Below are positions 1 through 12,517 of a stretch of 64,000 nucleotides of DNA, piece by piece. Numbering within the stretch: position 1 is the stretch's first letter; the number at the start of each line of letters is the position of its first letter. The translations under genes and the position numbers were made by a program. Under the pieces are notes generated by a model that saw nothing but the letters and a program-made list of their open reading frames with translations, was not told the origin of the DNA and ran no database searches. Source of the stretch: Auxenochlorella pyrenoidosa (taxonomy: Eukaryota > Chlorophyta > Trebouxiophyceae > Chlorellales > Chlorellaceae). The stretch covers positions 2,567,532 to 2,631,531 of the forward strand of contig KQ481983.1 in assembly GCA_001430745.1 (NCBI GenBank), written 5' to 3'.

Positions 1-3000
1 GCGCAGCAGGGAGGGCAGGCCCAGGTGCGCGGCGCGCTCGGCGGCGTATCCCAGCGATGCGCGCTGCACCTCGTAGCCCAGCAGGATGTCGGGGTCGGCG
101 GCGGCCATGGCGGCGCCCAGCGCGCCCAGCAGGGCCGCCTCGCTGGCGTACAGGTCCACCTGGCGGGGTGGGTGGGCGCAGAGCGGGAGTGGAGGGGCGG
201 CAGACTAAGGTGTGTGTTGGGGGGGGGCTGGGTGCCGGAGGTCTGTAAGGTCCCGCCGCAGCGCGTGGCCACACCGTGCCCAGCCCCACCTGCACATCGC
301 CCAGCGCATCAGCCGCAGCCGGGTTGCGCAGCCCGGGCGCCACGCGCGGCGTCAGGCGCAGCGACGGCAGCGGCGTCCGCCCCGCGCCTGCATCCAGGCC
401 GCCCTCGCTGCCCGCGGGCGGCAGCATGGCCTCCTCCGCGGTGCTTGCCGCAGGTGGTGCCGCAGCTATCTCCGGTTCGGGCATGCCTTCCAGCAGGCCA
501 GACGCTGGCGGCGCTGCTGCTGGGCTGGCGCCTGGCCATGGCTCTACAACAGCGGGGCGCGCTGCTGCGGCTGGAGCAGGTGCTGCTGCTGCCGCCGCTG
601 GCGGGCCCGCCGCTGGGTGCGGCATGCCATGCGGCGGCCCCGCCCGTGCGGCAGTCGGGCTGGGCTGGGGTGGCCGAAGTGGCTGGGGTGGCGCCCCTGC
701 TGCCCCCGCTGGGCCCGCCTGCTGCTGCGCCTGCTCCGATGCCAGGGAGTCGTCGAACAGCAGCACCCGCGTCGTGTAGTTGGCTGCAAGGCAGGGGGTG
801 TGGAAGCGGTGGCGGCGGAGAAAATCGTGCCACACAGGCAGCTCCCAGGCTCCCGTGCCGAAAGCCAAGCGGTGGTCAACACTGCAAGGCGGCATGCAGG
901 GCATGCTGCCCTCTCACCATCGGGCACCTCCTCGTCGTCGTCTGCCACCGCCAGGACCACAGCGCGCACAGCGTCGTGCCGGGGGTCGGGCAGCAGGCTT
1001 CCTCTGCACACAGATGAGGTGGCGGCAGCGTAAGCACACCCTGCACTCGCATGCCTACCGGTAACAAAAGCCAGCAGCGCAGCAACAGCATGGCGAGCAG
1101 GTGGACAGGCACGGGCTTGCATGCCCTGTGCCACCAGGCAGACGGCACCAACACCAAAGACTGTGCAGTCGCGCTGCCCAGCGCACCGGCTGTCGGCGTG
1201 CACCTCCAGGCTGAGCAGCGTCAGCTGCTGCCCCTTGCCCGACACGCAGCGCCGCATCTTGAACCCTGCCTGGCTCAGGGGGGTGGCGGCGGCGGCGCTG
1301 CCGCTGCCCAGGCCAGGGGAGGGGGGCGTGATCTGGGAAATGAAGGCCCGGGGCCTGCGCTGCGTGCGCTCAGTCGGCAGCGTGGCATCCAGGGTGGCGG
1401 CAGTACCGCCAGGCGGCTGGGCAGCTGCCGCTGCGGCTGCTGCAGTACTGGCATCCGGGGGCTGGGCAGCGTCTGGCCGCTGCTGCGCACCCAGCGGCGG
1501 CGTGTTGAGGAGGCCTGGCGGGCCCCCTGGAGTGCCGTCCTGGCTGCCCTCCCCAACCGAAGGCGCCACAAAGCTGACGCGCTTGGCGCCGCTGCCGCTG
1601 CCGTCGGAGCCCTGGGACTGCTGGCGCTGCGGGTGCTGCAGCGGCGCCTCTGGGTCATGGCTGCCGCTTAGCCCAAGCCGGCTGCCGGCAGCACTCTTCA
1701 GAGCGCTCTTCAGCACAGACTTGAGCAGGGTGCTGCCAGGCCCGGCACCTGGCCGTGCATGAAGCTGCTGCTGCTGCTGCTGCTGAGGAGCAGAGGCAGG
1801 GCTGCCCTGTGAGCTGTCCAACGGCTGGCTGTTGCCAAGAAGCTGTGCAGCTTCCTGGTCAGCACTGGCCCTGCCAGCCTCACGCAGGCGGGAGGAGGGT
1901 CGCTGCTGCTGCGGCGCTTGCGGCGCAGTGCCGTCGGTCGGCGGCGGCAGCTGGAACGGCGGCAGGCCGTGACCGGCGAGTGTGTGCTCCGCAGCAGGCC
2001 CGCCACCGCTGGCCGCTGCTGCAGCTGCCGCCTGCCTGCGGCGCCGGCGCTGGCGCTGGCGTTGCGTGGCCGACGCGGGCCGCTGCTGCGTCAGCTGGAG
2101 CGTGGGAAAGGGGTTGGAGAAGAAGAAGGTGCGCTCGTCGTACTTTGGGCTGGAGGGCTGCACCTCGCCCTCGCCGCCTGCGGGCGCTGCCGCACCTCGC
2201 ATGGCTGCGCCGCTCCCCCCAGCCCCTGCATCCTCGCCTCCCTCCTCCTCGCTGCCAGAGCTGCCGCTGCCTGAGCTACCGCCGTCCCCCGCTGCTGCAG
2301 CCGCTGCTGCGGCGGCTGCAGGCGTCTGCGCGGGACCCGTGGGCGTGCCGGCCGTGCCGTCCAAGCTGCCGCTGCGACCCTGGCTGCTCAACCTGCTGAG
2401 CTGGGGGGTTCCCAGCAGCTCTGCATCGCCCAGCAGGGCAGAGGGCACGCCCCCGCCGGCCTCTGCAGACCCAGCAGAGCGCTGCGGGTGCGGGCCGATG
2501 GGGATCAGCTGGCCGGTGTTGGGGTTCATGGCATAGTCCGTGCTGCCGCCGCTGCCGGGGCGGCCCTTGCCGCGCCGGCGCCGGCGCCGCGCTGCCAGCC
2601 AGGCCTCTGCCGCTTCCCTGCTGGGCGGCGGCTTTGCGGGGACAAAGACCAGCAGCTGGGGCCGCCCAGGGGGGCCGCGGGATTGTGCCAGCCCACACAG
2701 CCGCAGCTGCTCCTGCTCCTGCTGCAGCTGCTGCACAGCGTGGGGCGCGGAGCCAGCAGCAAAGGCCGGCAGCTCCGCCACCGCAGCTGTGGGCACCCTG
2801 CGGTGGACAGGGGAGCACGTGCGCACATGGGACCAGACGAGCCAGACACGGGCCAGGCACGCTGGCATGCTTTCCAATTTCCATCGCTCTGGCAGGCACA
2901 CGACCACACACTGCCCACCTGACGGCCCCACTCCCACCTGTGCTCGCGCCCGGCAAACACTGTGGGGCGGGCGGGTGCGTCGTCCGGGCACCCGTAGTGC

Positions 3001-6000
3001 GCCTGCGTGGCCACAACGGGCGGCACACCCAGCTCCCACCCGCTGGCTTCAAGTTCCGCCTGCAAAACAGGGAGGAGGGTGTGGCTGGGCGTGGTGGGCT
3101 GGCGTCGCGGCACGTATGCCGTGAGCACCGCAGAGGCAGCCCACGGGTGGGCAGTGGTGATGAACCATGTCGGGAACAGGGGGAGGCTTGGCAGAGTTGT
3201 CAACTCCGCACACCACGCAGCTTGCCTGCGATGGCGGAAGCCGCGCAAAGCGCCACACTGCGGGCGGGCCGTCCAAGTTGCTGCTGCCTTCCGGGCTGCC
3301 CTCCTGCTGCGGCTGGCTGGGGCCCGGCCCCTCCCCATTTCCATCGCCTTGCTGCTGCCGATGCTCAGGGCTGCCCCCGGGCGAGGGGTAGGTGAGGTGC
3401 GGGAACTCGCCTTCCCGCCAACCGCCGGCCCAGCCGTCATCAAATGGCGCAGGCACCTGCACATTCCGCACACATGCCAGGGCGGCTCACAGCTGAGGGA
3501 GGATGATGCGGGTGCGGGCGACGGCTGCGGTGCAGTGGGAAGAAGCCCGCACACGTGGCGAGGCGCAGAGGCGCAGAGCCATGACGTACAGCAGGCTGCC
3601 CTTGAGGCTGACAGCAGGAGCGGCGCACCATGCAGCAGGTAGGGAGTTGCCCACACTTGTGGCTGCCACCCTCATGTGCCCACCTGCGAGGCATCCGGGT
3701 CCTCCTGCCACCCCTCCCACCAGCCGCCCTCCTGCCAGCCTGGCTGGCCAGCGCTGCCGCCAGCGTCCTCCATCGCCTGCGCCTCGTCCGCTGCTACATC
3801 CTCCATCACTGCATCCTCCTCTGCACCCTCTGCTGCATGCCCCTCCACTGCTGCGCACCCCGCTGCCACCCCCTCCATGGCCGCGTCCTCTGCTGACGTC
3901 GCTTCAGCTGCTGCATCCTCCGCCGCCGCCTCAGCCAGGCACTCGCCGGGAGCACAAGGGAGAGGCGGCCCCTCCTGGGCTGGCTCAGCAGCTGGGTCAG
4001 CAGCTGCAGGCTCCTGCTCCTGCCGCTGCAGTGGCTGGCTAGCTGGCTGCGCAGCTTCAGGACCCAGCGTACCGTCAGACAGAGCCACGCCTGCCTCAGC
4101 AACAACACCTGCTGGGAGCTCCTCCCGCTCCTGCTGTGACGGCTGCTGCTGCTGCCCCAGCAGCACTGGCTGCGCCGCCGCCTGCGGAGACACCGGCTGC
4201 GTTGGAGGTAGCGGCGAAGCCACCAGCGATGCTGGCTGCCGTTCCTGTTGCGTCGGCTGAAATGGGGCCTGCAACTCTGCTCGCTGGCCGCTGGCAGCCG
4301 TGCTGCCTGGTGCCTCATGTGCTGCCCCTGCACCCAGTACTGCTGCCTGCCTGCCTGTTGGCGTGGTGAAGCCGCTCAGCTCGACAGCGAATTCATTGCT
4401 GTCCCCAGCAAGGGGTGAAACACCAGGGGCCGCCGGCTGGGGCAAAGCCTGTGCAGCTGAGGGCGGGGGGCTGGCATCACCTGGCTGCCAATCAAGGCCT
4501 TGGCTCTGGCGCTGGTTGGATTCGCCACCAAGGGCTGCTCCTACAGCCAACGGCTGCTGCAGTCTGCCTTCTGCAGCCTCTCCCCGAGGGCTGCCCGTGC
4601 CCATGCCCTGGTCATGCACCGCGCAAGCCTGCTGCTGCTGGCCCCCTGCCCCCTCCTCCTCCACTGCCTGATGCTGCCGCCCAAACTGCGGCGGTTTGAG
4701 CGGTGTGGGGGATGGCTGGCTGTCTGGGATGACGACATCCTCTGCTGCTGCTGCCGCGTGGGCGACCTGCGCTGCTTCTGCTGCCGCTGCCTGCCCAGGG
4801 GCAGCGGGTTGGCCCGCTGCCAGCAGCGCTGCCGCTGCGGCCTCCGCCTCTGCTGCTTCCGCTACCGCTGCTTGAGCCAACACCTGATGCCCCGGCGATT
4901 GGAGCGCTGCTGGCTGCTGCGTGCTGGAAGGCAGCAGAGAACCAGGCGCATCTGCCTGCGCTGGCGCAGCTGCAGCGGTGCCGCCGCAAGGAACCGCCCG
5001 CTGAAGGTCCAGGCCTGCAGTACCATCGGTCGCTGCCAAACAACTGGGGCTGCCTGGGCTGCTGCCGCTGCCATGCGAGGTGCCGCCGGCTGTGGCTGCG
5101 CCAGAGGATGGCGATGTAGCAGGGGAGGGTGTTGCTGTGCCGGTGCCGTCGCTGGAAGGGGGCTTGAGCAGGGACAGCACCTCCCCCAGGTTCTGGCTGC
5201 CCTGCATCACCTGCTCCCGGGACAGGTGCAGCGAGGCTGCCCCCTGGCTGTTCCTGCTGCCGCCTGCGGCACGGCTGCCTGTTCTGCCGCCGCTGCTGCT
5301 GCCACTATTGCCAGCGCTGGTGCTGCCGCCGCTGCTACTGTCTGTGGGCGAGGCTGGCTGCAGCACTGCAAGCACTTGTGCCAGCGCCTGGCTGCCTTCA
5401 CGCACCCGTGGGTGAGCGAGGTACGCCTGGGGTCCACTGCCCGCTCCGCCTGCAGCCGTGGCCAGCGCCTCCTGCTCCCCCTGCCGGGCCGCAGGGTCGC
5501 GCGGTGCAGCCGCAGCGCCCTCTGCTGCCAGCGCTGCCGCCAAGGCAGCCCGGGCTTGGCCCGGAGGTTCTGGCGAGGCTGGCCGCGGCTTCAGCCCCGC
5601 ACTGCCAGGCGCCTGACCCTGTGGCACAGCCCCGCCGGACGCCTGCCGCCGCCGCTTGCTGCGCCTCAGCGGAACACCAGCCTGCTCCAACGGGGCTGCC
5701 GCGACGGCCACACCCCGGTTGTTTGAGGCAGGGACTGCCGCTGCTGGGGGAGCACCTTGCAGGCCTAGGGATGTGCCACCAGGCTCTGCCTGCCCGTCCT
5801 GCACCACGGCTGCCGCAGTCGCAGCGGCGGGTTGCGCTCCCGCCGCCTGTGCTGCAGCCCGTGGCGCCAGCTGCTCTTGTTGCCGGGCCGGCTGCTGGGG
5901 CGGCTCCTGCAGCTGCAGCTGCGAGGGGCGCTTGCGCCGCAGCCCAGGCACATTGTACTGCGCCACCCGCTGGGGTGTGCTGCCCAGCGAGCCAGCCGAG

Positions 6001-9000
6001 CCGGGCCGGGCCACTCCAGGCTGCTGCCGGGCTGGTGCAGCCCATAATCGCGGCCTTGCCGGCTGTAGCTGCTGCTGCTGGTGATGCCGTGGGCCCTGTG
6101 CTGCGGGGGGTGGGCCCTGCAACCGCTGGCGCTGCTTCTCAGGCGGGGACAGCGACTCGAATGCAAGAGCGGCAAAGCGAGGCGAGGGTTGGGGCGCTGG
6201 TGACTGGCTGCCCGCGCCTGTCGCGCGCCGCCGACGCTGGCCCGCCTTCGGGCGCTGCTGCAGGCTGGGCGACTGCTGCGAGGGCCCACGCTGCAGACAC
6301 GGCAGACAGGTGGCACGGCTGTCTGTTGCAGCACTTCGCAGTCAGCACCAGCAGCATGCACATGCGCTTCCGTCGGCCTCCACACAAACAAGCTCAGCCC
6401 AGGAAGGGCGCAAGGCGTGCAGGGCGCGCTGGTGCGCGGAGCTCACCTGGCTGGCTTCCTCGTCGCCGCTGTCGCTCTCGATCGCGTCTCCAGAGCCATC
6501 CACCTGCGGCAAGCGCCGCTGCTTCCGGCGCCCGCTGGGCTGGCTGGCCTGGGTGCCGCTGCAAGGCAGGTCCCACTGCCCATCCGTCTGGGGTATGCTG
6601 GGTGCGGGCGGCGGCTGGGCGGGCCCGGCACGATGGTCCTGCGCCTGCTGCTGAGCCTGCTGCCGCTGCTCAAAGTCTTCCATGGCCTGCAAGAACACAG
6701 CGTCCTCCTCGTGCTCCTCGTGCCCCTCGTCCTGCGGCTGCTGCGCCCGCTGCGCCTGCTGCTCAGGCATGCCACCCTGGCCCCCAAGCCGCCGCGGCAG
6801 GTCTTCAATGTCCCCAGCAAGACCTCCCGTACCGGCCTGCCAGGGGTGGGGAGGCTGGACGCTGTGCGCTGTGGCTAACGCCGGCCCCGCCGTGCCGCCA
6901 CACTGCGGCTGGCCCTCCTGTGGCTGCAGCAGCGGCTCCTGCTGCCGTGCCGTGTCGCCCTCCCCCGCCTGACCCTCTCCCGCCCCCTCCCCAAGCAGCT
7001 GGCTGCAGGCCAGGATGTCCTCGCACTCGCGCCGGGCCGCCTGCAGCAGCCGCAGCTGCGCCGACTCGGCGCGTGCAAGCGCCGCCTCCTGCGGGGCAGC
7101 CAAGGGTTGGAACGCGACAGGAGGCAGGGTTGAAGGAGGGCGAGGTTGGTGACGATGCAGTTGGAAAATAAATAAAAGCAGCACCAAGCTGCAGGTTGCT
7201 GCAAATGCGCACGACGCACGCCGACAGGTGCGCAGCAGCCTGCCTGCTCGGGGTCGCACCTGCTGGCTGGCTGAAGGGCTGCCCTGCAGCTGGCTGCCCA
7301 GCTCAGGCTGCGCGGGCCCTGGCTGGCTGGCCGGCGCCTGCTGGCTGGGGCCCAGGCTGAGGGGGGTGCCAAAGGCGCCTGCCTGGTGGGCCAGCGCCGC
7401 CAGCAGGGCCTCGTCGTCCTCGTCGCTGCTGCCGCCCCCCCGGTCCGCTGGGGTGCCCTCGGCGCGCATCTGCGGCGCAGCACCGGCCAGGGCGGGCCTC
7501 TCAAGGTCTGGGCGCAGCAACTGACAGCACTGCACAGGGTCAGGCCAGCATTAGAGCGCAGCCGGCGACGAGGGCCATGCAGTACGGGTGGGGAGACTTA
7601 GTGGATGCGCACAGCCAGGAGGAGGCAGCCCTCCACGGTGGCAGTCTTGCCTGCAGGTAGGCCCAGGCATCGGCATCCAGCTCCAAGGGCGGCTGGCCCT
7701 GCCCCTCCTCCTCCCAAGGGCCGGCGTTGTAGGCGGACCCCTCTGCCGGCTGGTGCAGCGCGCTTCCCTGGCGCTGTGGATGCGACAGCGGCCAATGCGC
7801 TGCCTGCTGCCGCTGCAGCTGCTGGGTGAGCTGCGTCATCAGCAGCTGCTCGTTGAGCAGGGGAGCCGCGCCGGCCTGCCACCCCTGCAGCCTGTGCTGC
7901 GTGGGTTGTGCAAACAGCTCGAACGCGGGCGTGGCTGGAGTCTGCTCCCCTGCCGCCGCTGCTGCCGCGCCCGCTTGCGGGTGGAGGGCTAGCCCTTGGT
8001 GGGTGTCAGTGGACACAAAGGGTGGCAGGCTGGGCTGGGCTGGAAGTGGCGTGGGGGCTGGCATGGGACAACCTTGCACACTGCCCTGCTGCCCCTGCTG
8101 CGCCTGCACGAGCGCCGCTTGGTTGGCTGCCTGCGTCAGCGCCAGCAATGGCGTGCCCTGCACAGCCGGGGTGGGCAGGATGCCCGGGCTGGCGTGCAGT
8201 CCAGTCGCCGGTGTTGCCGCCCGAGCATCGAGACTTTGATCAGAGGCCAGTGCTGGCTGCCCTTCCGGAGTGCCCGCCGGCACCTCCTCCTGCTGTGCAC
8301 GCTGCTCCTGCTGAGGGGCCAGCCCAACTGGGGACAGCGGCAGCACTGCCGGCTGCTGGCCGGCCACTGCGTCTTCAAACTGCTCGCGCACGGCCGCCAC
8401 AGCGTGGCTCAGCGGCTGTGGCGTCCGAGGCGGCGAGGGCGGCGGCGCGGGGATGCCGCTGCCGCCGCACCGCGCCGCCTCCTCGGCCCACATGGGGGCC
8501 AGGCTCTCCACCATGCGGACGTCGGGGCCGGCCGCCGCCAGCGGCAGGCGCACCAGCTGCAGAGCCGGGCGAGCTGGGAGGTTTCTCGACCTGGTGTGCT
8601 TGACTGCAGCCTCTCTGCAGCAACCTTGGCCGCAAACCTTGCGCGCAACCCTGCCTGAGCTGCGCTGCAACTGCCGGCACATCACACCTGCTGCTGCAGC
8701 TGCCCTAGGAACGGAACCCTGCTTGCACGCAGCGGGCATGCCAGCTTGAGCCGTCTGTCCCGAAGCTGTGCGCGCCCCCGCGCCCCCCCCCCCTCCCCCC
8801 CACCTGCTGCCTGTTCAGGATGTGCTCCACGCTGGCATCCAGCTCCAGCTGGCAGGTGCTCTGCCGCAGCGGGACCCTGCCTCGCGCGCCGGCGCCGCCG
8901 CCCCCTCCCCACACCCAGCTGCGGGGAGTGCTGCCCGTTGTCCACAGCCGCATTGTCTGGCTCGCGCTGCCGCCCGGCGTGCCCGCTGGCGCCGCCCCTG

Positions 9001-10041
9001 CAGAGCCGCCGCCGGGAGCCAGCAGACTGTCCGCCCCTGGCTCGGTCCCAACCACCAGGTGCCGGGTGGCCCAGCCGCGGCGCTGTCGAGTGAAGACGGC
9101 GGGCAGAGGCGGCCTGGCGCAGGTGCAGGGGAGTGCGAGGGGCAGGTGACGCAGGCACAAGGTCCGCCTTGCACGCACCAACCTGGCCCCAGCAGCAGAC
9201 CATGCCACCGCACAGGGAACATCGCAGACTTCGCAACCTGTCAGGCCGCTCCCCCTCCCCCTCCCCCTTCACGCTGCTGCCACCTCCCCGCCGACCTGAA
9301 CCTGGCCTGGCCAAGGCGCAGCCAGCCCATGCCGGCCAGGTTGAAGTCAATCTTGAGCTGCAGCAGGTAGGGGATGTGGCTCTCGTGCGGCTGCCAAGCT
9401 CGACCCATGACGGCGCCACCCTGTGGGGGGTAATGCCGTGCCCAGCATTCACGGGTTGGGCTGGGGGGCTTGATGGAGGAAGAGCATGGGGGGCTTTGGC
9501 GGCCAGAGTGCAGGCAGGCAGGCAGGCAGGCAGGCAAGCAAGAAAACATCAAATCTCTGCATGCCTCAACCAGCAAGGTGCGGGCCCGCCCCTGGGTGCA
9601 CCGCTGCAGGCCACCCCCGCTGGACCCCTGCCCTGCTCACCCGTAGCAGCTCGGCGGCGCGCCCTACATCCTTTGGATTATAAAGCAGGATCTTGATCCA
9701 CAGGCACTCTTCTGCAGAGGATCGTTGGGGCGGCAGAAACAGACACCGGGTGGGTATTTGCACAGCAGGCATTCTGCCACCAGCAGGGCCAAGCACCCTG
9801 CGACAAAGCAGTGAGCTACTTGCTACTTAGGCTTGTGCATGCAAGGCAGAGCAGCGACTCCTGCCCCTGCCACATACCGGCGTGGTAGCCATAGAAAGGT
9901 GTGCCACGCACAACCGTCATGCCAAAGACGCGTTGCTTGCCGCCGCCGTCCCCGCTGACAGTGTGCCGCTGCTGCTGCGGCGGCAGTGGGCCGTGCTGCT
10001 GCCCCACGTGCACCATGCCAGGGGCGGGTCCACCGCCCAAC

Positions 10042-10093
<52 letters not shown>

Positions 10094-10775
10094 AAGCGCT
10101 AGCTGTGTTGAGAGCAGTCTCCAGGGCCAGCGCCAAGCGATGCAAGAACCAGTGGGCTGGAAGACGGGGGGAGTGCAGCGGCGGGTTGTGGGAGGCAGGT
10201 GCAGCACAGTGCAGCACCATGCAGCGGCGGGCATGGATGCTGCCCACCCGTCCCTCTTCTCACCTTCGGCGGGATCCTGGGGCAGATCGGGCGCATATGG
10301 CACGTAAAAGTAAGGAAAGGCCTGCAGGGCGGGGTTTGCAGCCGGCAGAGCTGCATGAGCTGTGGAAAAGCAACAGGTGACAACGCAGCAGCTGCATGGG
10401 CCGGCCCAGGCAGCAGTGCAGCAAGCCTTGCATGGGGCTCGGAATAAGCGTCAGTATCATGTCCCAGCCCAAGCCGTGCTGCAGAGCTTGTCGCCCCACC
10501 TGATGGAGGTGGAGGAGGCACTTCTGTCCGGCGGGGGTGGAGCCGTAGATGCGTACCACTGGCACCTGGGACACCGCCGCGCCAGCCAGCTCAGACCAGC
10601 ACGCATCTATCCCTGGCAGCGGCGGTGCCATGTAGTGTTCCAGCGCCACGATGCGCATCACAAACTCCTCGGCATGTGGTGGGGAGGGGTCGGCGGTGAT
10701 GCCGCCTCTGCTGCTGCCGCTGGGCGGCGGGGTTGCGCGGACGAGCGGCGCTCGGTCCTTGGAGCGCTCCATCAT
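1..10775 (-). CDS. REV3: DNA polymerase zeta catalytic subunit, 5' (N-terminal) part
   Basis: This gene encodes the catalytic subunit of translesion polymerase zeta, which extends from mismatched or damaged primer ends in the nucleus. The first exon (10500-10775) reads MRIVALEHYMAPP, then PVVRIYGSTPAGQKCLLHLHQ, the hallmark REV3 N-terminus. Further family blocks follow: FPYFYVPYAP (10264-10321), GTPFYGYHA (9878-10156), IKILLYNPKDVGRAAELLR (9641-9711), PHESHIPYLLQL (9296-9420), STCQLELDASVEHILNR (8804-9113) and RMVESLAPMWAEE (7651-8556). A large low-complexity exon (about 3688-6330) encodes a disordered, Gln/Ala/Pro-rich linker. Nearer the left edge come LTLLSLEVHADSR, LLPDPRHDAVRAVVLAV and, in the exon 1-159, DPDILLGYEVQ, which start the exonuclease-like B-family core. 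The polymerase palm lies beyond the window. The start is the first ATG (10775); a second ATG follows directly. One intron after 7651 seems to use a GC donor. Family assignment is secure; internal exon borders in the linker are approximate. Confidence 0.9.
9511..9535. repeat. (CAGG)n simple repeat in a REV3 intron
   Basis: About six consecutive CAGG units lie in the intron between the REV3 exons 9296-9420 and 9641-9711. This is an ordinary microsatellite with no visible function. Confidence 0.8.
10041..10091 (+). repeat. (CTG)17 trinucleotide tract, polyglutamine in REV3
   Basis: Seventeen CTG triplets, one of them TTG, lie inside the third REV3 exon. On the coding strand they are CAG codons and give an uninterrupted run of about 17 glutamines between two conserved N-terminal blocks. 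Confidence 0.9.
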
Positions 10776-12517
10776 AACTGCTATGCCTCAGAGAGAGTGA
10801 TGCGGGCGTGCAGCGCCCACAGCCAGGCCACTGCGCCCGATTCGCTTCCCCATTTGAAGCCTCAGCGGCACAACACCGCCAGCGAAGCCCTAAATGCACG
10901 ACAGCGTGATCTTCAATGCGAATTAAGCCTCACTTGGGGCGGAACCCGGGAGCGAGTGCTCTTTCCAGCCGCCACCCAGGCAGCAAGGGCTTGTCGCACT
11001 GCATGGCATGATTGTAGGGGCGATCCGGGCCTGCATCCGTTGCTGGCATGCCAATGCCACAGGCAGATGCCAGCCATACAATGCAGGTCATTTGGGTTCA
11101 GACACACGTTGCCGGTGAATGCAACAGCGGCACCTTCCTCCAGCTGTCCCTCGCGACTGACGCGACATCAGCGAACGAAATGCCACTCCGAAGAGACACG
11201 AAGAGACAAAGAATTGCCACTGTGAGTGCCTTCATCACTAGGCAGCCCAGCGGATCCTACAATACAACTCCGCTGCTCCTCATGTACCAACCTGCATAGT
11301 GATGCATGCAGCAGAAGGCCTCTTGGCTTGCTTTCATCTGTGTAGAGTCTGTTGAGCAAAAGCAATTCTGCTGTCTGCCTCACGTGGCATCTTGGATCCG
11401 CTTGATGCGCAACAATTCATTGAGGCAGAGGCAGCAGGCTCCAGGTGCAGACAGCAGGGTGCGCTCTTGAGCCCTCACTGGCCTTCAAACCTGGACGCCC
11501 AGCTTGCATGGTGACGGCACCAACAACGGCTCAGTGCAACTTGTCGGTGGCATGCAGGTTGCGTGCTCCCGCGCAGCGACTGCTGGCCGCCCCAATAATT
11601 TGCTGGTTTCCAAGAAGTGCATGTGTACACAGCCAGGACAAAATGTTGCAACAGCCCGTCCCAGATGGCGAAGCCTGGTGAGGCGGGCTTGTTGTGGCGG
11701 CAGCGACGTCGGTACCGGCAGCACCTTGGTGCTGCTCGATGAGACAACGGGATTGCTGCATGGCTCGAATTTGCCGAGTGGAGGTGCGTTTCTCTTTGTG
11801 CAAGCGACCAGCTGCTTCACTTCAGCTGTCGATTGCTGCGGCTTCACTCAAGGGGGGCAAGGAGTGCAGCTGCGTGGTCGTAGTTTGGAGCTAGAAGGCG
11901 CTCAAGTTCAAAGGCGATTGAGAGGCGGGCGTCGGGGCGGGTGGCCTCGAAGAGGGCTTTGCTCATGACATGAAGGCTGCTCACAGCATGAACAGCCCAG
12001 CCTGCGGCTTGCAGAGATCCACCGGAACACGCCATACTCATAAGACGGCCCGGCGAGCCAGCAAGGAGACAAGAAGGCCGCATAAAGCGCAGAAGTGAAC
12101 TTCAATAAGGTGCGGCGGCCCACTCGCCCGTCCCTGCGCGCAGCTTGCAGCCAGGAATCAAAAGACCCGGCCGGCGAGCCGCTCCGGCCACTGGCAGCAG
12201 CCTGTGTGGCAAGCTTTTCTGGCGCCTGGGGGCGCGTTGGCCACCGCGGCTTCATTTCTTACCTCGGCGTCACTGTGCAAAGGTGCTGTGGGCCGCCGCT
12301 ATAGCTAAAGCTTGCCTGACTGTTTTTTGCTCTGCCCGCGCCTCATCGGCGCGCTGCCCGTGCCTGCTGAGCCTTGATACAGCTCCACCACTTTTGCAGG
12401 ACGCAGCTGCGCTAGCCGCAGCGGCTTTGCAACGCCGCAGGCAGCGGCGGCACTCCCGCCTGGCGGCGGCGGCAGGCTGGCGGCGGCGAGGCCCGCTCGC
12501 CTGCAGCAGCCGCCGGC
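10776..12517. other. Divergent intergenic region between REV3 and the SET-domain gene
   Basis: This 1.7 kb spacer separates two divergent start codons (REV3 on minus, the PWWP/SET gene on plus). It is visibly less G+C-rich than the flanking exons and must hold both promoters. Apart from one weak small reading frame (11844-12083, listed separately) I recognise no gene, repeat or RNA in it. Confidence 0.5.
11844..12083 (-). CDS. Doubtful small ORF, 79 aa, unknown
   Basis: An ATG-started frame of 79 codons ends in a helix-like C-terminus (DARLSIAFELERLLAPNYDH). It lies in the REV3/SET-gene spacer. Its composition is less repetitive than the usual antisense shadows here, and an in-phase upstream exon from about 12255 is conceivable. 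I recognise no family and see no TTACA (minus-strand TGTAA) close downstream. It could equally be non-coding. Confidence 0.2.
   Translation of the reverse strand: MRPSCLLAGSPGRLMSMACSGGSLQAAGWAVHAVSSLHVMSKALFEATRPDARLSIAFELERLLAPNYDHAAALLAPLE

Noticed and set aside
25..1033. Several plus-strand open frames at the left edge
   Set aside because: The minus strand carries conserved REV3 blocks (DPDILLGYEVQ, LLPDPRHDAVRAVVLAV); the plus frames are shadows.
5378..7171. 597-codon plus-strand open frame opposite REV3
   Set aside because: It is antisense to an exon with recognised REV3 context, is only Pro/Ala/Arg-rich and has no domain. High G+C removes stop codons in all frames here.
10041..10091. 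CTG repeat considered as a CRISPR-like or minisatellite array
   Set aside because: It is a pure triplet tract in frame in REV3, with no spacers.
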